DNA of 27,027 nt from CAYZHV01 sp046541355 (GTDB lineage Bacteria; Spirochaetota; Spirochaetia; DSM-27196; Alkalispirochaetaceae), in assembly GCA_046541355.1 (NCBI GenBank), contig JBKHDM010000041.1, positions 1-27,027 of the forward strand, in the 5' to 3' direction. A program made the translations under genes and the position numbers. Below the pieces are notes generated by a model. That model was not told the origin of the DNA. It saw only the letters and a list, made by a program, of their open reading frames with translations, and did not search any database. Below are positions 24,161 to 27,027 of this stretch, piece by piece (positions within the stretch are counted from its first letter, which is position 1; each line of letters begins with the position of its first letter).

Positions 24161-24511
24161 GGGGGTGTCCCGGTTTCGACTGCGATAGCTACAAGGGCAG
24201 AACGTTGCAGGTGGAGCGCTACCTCCTAAAAATAGCACCCTTTATATCTGCCAACGACGCAGAATACCTTCCGGTCGCGGCGTAAGCTAAGCGACCACGG
24301 GCGCGCGCGGCGCAGCTCTGAGCGGCGCGTTGCTTGACAAAAACCAGGGCTTACCTGCTGGTGAGATCGGGAATCGGCAGGGACATCTAACCGATCTGGA
24401 AGAGTTACGGGCTGTTCATGCCTCCGTCTCTTCGACACATAAGCATGAACTAAACCTGTAGAAGCGGCTGTCCGGCTTCGTAGGACGCGGGTTCGATTCC
24501 CGCCACCTCCA
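24161..24511 (+). ncRNA. ssrA: Transfer-messenger RNA (tmRNA)
   Basis: About 351 nt, one-piece tmRNA. The 5' end GGGGGTGTCCCGGTTTCGAC and the 3' end with T-arm GCGGGTTCGATTCCCGC are typical. The acceptor stem pairs 24161-24167 with 24504-24510 (one G-U), and 24511 is the discriminator A. The 3' CCA is not encoded (next bases CTT). Helix P2 is suggested by CTACAAGG at the 5' side and CCTGTAG at the 3' side. The tag frame reads from GCC at 24250 to TAA at 24283-24285 and gives ANDAEYLPVAA. It resembles the E. coli tag (ANDENYALAA) and ends in Ala-Ala for proteases. The partner gene smpB is 1.4 kb upstream. Confidence 0.96.
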
Positions 24512-24521
24512 CTTCCGAGGC

Positions 24522-25826
24522 TCAATCATGACAGGAACCGGAAACCCGGTTCCTGCCGTTCTCCTTGGCGCAGTAAAGCGCCTCGTCCGCGGCGTTAACC
24601 AGGTCATCCTTGCTCGTTACCTCCGCTCCAAGAGCCGCCACCCCGATGCTCGCCGTTGCCCGGAGTTCCGGAAGATAGGCCTGATCCTCGATCGACTCCC
24701 TCACCCGCTCGGCGAGGGTGTAGGCTCCTTTGAGGTCGGTTTCACTGAGAATAATGAGGAACTCCTCCCCTCCCCAGCGACCGAAGATATCCGTCGGCCG
24801 CAACCGCCGCTTGATCGTTTCAGCAAAGCCGGTAAGCACCGCATCCCCGGCAGTATGGCCGAAACGGTCGTTTATTCCCTTGAAATGGTCGATGTCGAGC
24901 ATCAGCAGTGAGAGGGGGTGGCCGTAGCGAAGACTCCTGTTGATCTCCCGCTCGAGCTCCTCCATCACCTTTCGCCTGTTGTAGATGCCCGTCAACGGGT
25001 CGGCATCCGAGAGGCGTCTCAGTTTTGCCTCCAGCTTCTTCTCTTCCGTGATATCCCTGCCGGAGCCGACGATCTGGATTACCCGGCCCTCGTAGATCAC
25101 CGGCCTCAGTTTGGTGCTCCAAACCGTTGGACCGTTCTGCCCGGGGACTGTCTCCTCATAGGTGACTGTCTCCCTCGATTCGAGGCACTCCCGAAAGCGT
25201 CGGATCGCTTCGGTGGCGTACTCGCCGGTGAGAATCTCCTCGGGACGTCGCCCTCGTACATCCTCGCTGCGTAAACCGGAGACCTCCTCCTGGGCACGGT
25301 TGAACTTGATATAACGGAACTCCCCCTGGTCGACCACATCGAGGAGAAAGAGGGCGTCCCGGGTATTATCGAAAATCACCGTCTGCTCGGTGAGGGTATG
25401 ACGAAGCTGTTCCTCGATCTGCTTCTGACGGGTTATGTCATGCTGAATCGCCACGAAATTTCGGATCTCCCCGTCTTTAGCTCGGATGGGAGAGATTATT
25501 TGGAAGGCAGTGTAGGTGGTTCCGTCCAGGCGCCGGTTGGTCACTTCTTCTTTCCAGGTATTGCCGGCGAGGACGGTAGTCCAGAGACGTTGGTAGTAGC
25601 TGTCATTCTGAAGACCCGAGCTCAGGATACTAGGGTTCTTCCCGAGGACCTCGCCCGGGGCGTAGCCTGTCAGCCTCTCGAAGGCGGGATTCACATAGAT
25701 TATGCTCGGAGTAGGATCGGTGAAGTAAATCGCGTGGTCCGCGGCCTCTATCGCTCCTTTGAAACGGGAGAGTTCTTCGAGAAGTTCGTCAGGATTTCGT
25801 GCGGCCTGATCGTCCAGCTCTCGCAT
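24522..25826 (-). CDS. Diguanylate cyclase with two PAS domains
   Basis: Makes cyclic di-GMP from GTP in response to a signal sensed by PAS domains; about 434 residues from the ATG at 25826. No membrane segments are seen, so it is cytoplasmic. PAS1 covers about residues 20-145 (IYFTDPTPSIIYVNPAFERLTGY, then a PAC-like end VAIQHDITRQKQIEEQL). PAS2 covers about 150-270 (ending VGSGRDITEEKKLEAKL). The GGDEF domain covers about 275-430, with DADPLTGIYNRR, LDIDHFKGIND and the active site GGEEF (about 350-354). RPTD five residues before it is the product-inhibition I-site. The ATG is 1 nt after the guaA stop, with GGGAG as ribosome site. An in-frame start at 25877 would lie inside guaA and is less likely. 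Confidence 0.9.
   Translation of the reverse strand: MRELDDQAARNPDELLEELSRFKGAIEAADHAIYFTDPTPSIIYVNPAFERLTGYAPGEVLGKNPSILSSGLQNDSYYQRLWTTVLAGNTWKEEVTNRRLDGTTYTAFQIISPIRAKDGEIRNFVAIQHDITRQKQIEEQLRHTLTEQTVIFDNTRDALFLLDVVDQGEFRYIKFNRAQEEVSGLRSEDVRGRRPEEILTGEYATEAIRRFRECLESRETVTYEETVPGQNGPTVWSTKLRPVIYEGRVIQIVGSGRDITEEKKLEAKLRRLSDADPLTGIYNRRKVMEELEREINRSLRYGHPLSLLMLDIDHFKGINDRFGHTAGDAVLTGFAETIKRRLRPTDIFGRWGGEEFLIILSETDLKGAYTLAERVRESIEDQAYLPELRATASIGVAALGAEVTSKDDLVNAADEALYCAKENGRNRVSGSCHD
24532..24566 (+). terminator. Hairpin after ssrA, likely terminator
   Basis: Perfect 10-bp stem CAGGAACCGG (24532-24541) and CCGGTTCCTG (24546-24555) with loop AAAC. It is followed on the plus strand by a pyrimidine-rich CCGTTCTCCTT. 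It begins 20 nt after the tmRNA end. It also lies within the last codons of the opposing GGDEF gene (Gly-Arg-Asn-Arg-Val region), so it must serve both coding and structural needs. The T-tract is imperfect. Confidence 0.4.
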
Positions 25827-25827
25827 A

Positions 25828-27027
25828 TTACTCCCACTCGATTGTCGCCGGGGGCTTGCTTGAAACGTCATAGACAACCCTCCCTAGAGTGTGTACCTCA
25901 TTGGTGATCCGGGATGAAATCTCGAGGAGATGATCCATGGGAAACCGGTATACGTCCGCGGTCATTCCGTCCCGGGAAACAACGGCCCGGAGGGCGAGAA
26001 CGTATCCGTACTCCCGATCATCCCCCGCTACGCCGACGGACTGCACGGGGAGGAGCACCGAAAACGCCTGCCAGATCTCATCGTAGATCCCCCGTTTCTT
26101 GAGCTCTTCAATGTAGATAGCGTCCGCCGCCCGGAGGGTGTCGCATTTCTCCTTGGTGACATCTCCGAGAATCCGCACCGCCAGACCGGGCCCGGGAAAG
26201 GGGTGACGCTCGATCACCCCGGGGGAGACACCGAGCATTGCGCCAAGCTCCCGTACCTCATCTTTGTAGAGCGCCTGGAGCGGCTCGAGAAGCTCTCCTC
26301 GCTCCCGCTTGCGAGCCACCAGGGGGGATGCGACGTTGTGGTGGCTCTTTATCACTTTTGCCTTGCCTCCAACCCCGCGACCTGACTCGATCATGTCGGT
26401 GTAGAGGGTTCCCTGGGCGAGCATATAGGCGTCGGGAATGTGGCGGGCGATCTCCCGTTGTTGTATTGAAATGAACAGGTCACCGATGATGTGGCGCTTC
26501 TCCTCAGGGTCACGGACTCACGAGAGGGCGTGGAGAAACTCCCGCTCCGCATCGATTATGTAGAGGTTTCTGGCACCGAGCTTGTGAAGCTCCCGGCTCA
26601 CCTCCTCGGTTTCGTCGAGACGCATAAGTCCGGTGTCGATGTACATCAGGTGCACCTGCTCCGGAGAGAGCAGCTTGAGGAGGGTCGCCGCGACCACCGT
26701 CGAGTCCACACCGCCGGAGATAAGAAGCAGGACCGGCCGGTTTCCAACCTCCCGGGGCAGACGCTCGCTGATCTGTTCGAGGTACACCTCGACGCTCCAC
26801 TCCCGCCTCGCCCCGCAGACGCGGGTGGCAAAGTTGAGCAGAAGCTCCTGCCCCTGATCGGTGTGGGTTACCTCGGGGTGGAACTGGAGCCCGTAGACCG
26901 GCGGCTCCTGCCGGAGTCTCACGATCGCGGGCACTCCGTTGACCGTCTCACCGATCACCTCCGAGCCGGGAGCCGGCTCCTCGACAGTGTCGCCGTGGCT
27001 CATCCAGGCGGTAAATCGATTATCCAT
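25828..27027 (-). pseudogene. guaA: GMP synthase (glutamine-hydrolysing) GuaA, N-terminus outside window, in-frame stop
   Basis: Converts XMP to GMP using glutamine. The gene enters from the right edge, and roughly the first 130 residues, including the amidotransferase Cys, are outside the window. Inside it, WMSHGD and the catalytic His/Glu of GLQFHPEVTHT end the amidotransferase domain. The ATP-pyrophosphatase domain has the P-loop LLISGGVDSTVVAA, and the dimerisation domain ends PPATIEWE. A TGA at 26520-26518 interrupts the frame between REFLHALS and VRDPEEKRHIIG. The family has Gly here (ALAG-xx-DPE), so GGA to TGA would explain it. The frame on both sides is the same and fully conserved, with no other lesion. 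It may be a true nonsense mutation, a sequencing error or, less likely, readthrough. The 1-nt junction with the GGDEF gene suggests an operon. Confidence 0.85.

Noticed and set aside
24226..24525. Minus-strand frame with GGGGNRTRVLRS
   Set aside because: It is the antisense of the tmRNA T-arm and acceptor end, a known source of false protein calls.
25828..26424. Stand-alone 198-residue protein beginning MLAQGTLYTDM
   Set aside because: This is the C-terminal part of guaA after the in-frame TGA, in the same frame. Coding similarity continues upstream of that Met to the stop.
1..27027. CRISPR array, insertion sequence, prophage or toxin-antitoxin module
   Set aside because: No regularly spaced repeats, transposase motifs, integrase, or small paired genes were seen. 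Nearly all sequence is explained by housekeeping genes.

Overview
The window is GC-rich, gene-dense bacterial chromosome. It most likely comes from a free-living, pigmented spirochaete of the Spirochaeta/Alkalispirochaeta type. Three lines of evidence point there, all resting on remembered family knowledge because no search was possible. First, the minus-strand order tamB-bamA-skp-mutS is the order I recall for TP0325-TP0328 of Treponema pallidum. Second, there are spirochaete-style PEGA and SUMF1 proteins and a lipoprotein. Third, a lycopene cyclase and CruF-like hydratase pair fits the monocyclic, C-1'-hydroxylated carotenoids known from pigmented Spirochaeta. TGA is used as a normal stop by many genes, so the genetic code is standard.

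Layout. (1) 218-2129 (+): two carotenoid genes, crtY and a cruF-like gene. Their 3' end overlaps the end of mutS by 9 bp. (2) 12329-2121 (-): tamB, bamA, skp and mutS, an outer-membrane biogenesis operon with mismatch repair at its end. (3) 12383-13657 (+): tmk and a secreted protein of unknown function. (4) 20674-13723 (-): a compact eight-gene operon lepB, lepB paralogue, hemW, yebC, ruvC, ruvA, ruvB, queA. Most junctions overlap or nearly touch. It combines protein export, haem delivery, Holliday-junction processing and queuosine synthesis. (5) 20745-23542 (+): a membrane PEGA/SUMF1 protein, smpB and hisN, followed by a minus-strand lipoprotein (24086-23577). (6) ssrA (tmRNA) at 24161-24511 (+), 1.4 kb from its partner smpB. 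(7) From the right edge to 24522 (-): guaA, running in from outside the window, then a PAS-PAS-GGDEF diguanylate cyclase.

Most notable observations. guaA carries one in-frame TGA where the family has a conserved glycine, so it is broken, misread or a sequencing error. The second signal peptidase has Arg in place of the catalytic Lys, beside an intact paralogue. The Tmk P-loop has Thr in place of Lys. Two divergent gene pairs (lepB / PEGA-SUMF1 and lipoprotein / ssrA) each appear to use one TTGACAA heptamer as a shared -35 element read in both directions. Several transcription-unit-first genes lack a Shine-Dalgarno and have a -10-like hexamer only 6-14 nt before the start codon, which suggests leaderless mRNAs. 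Internal genes mostly have a ribosome site or stop/start coupling.
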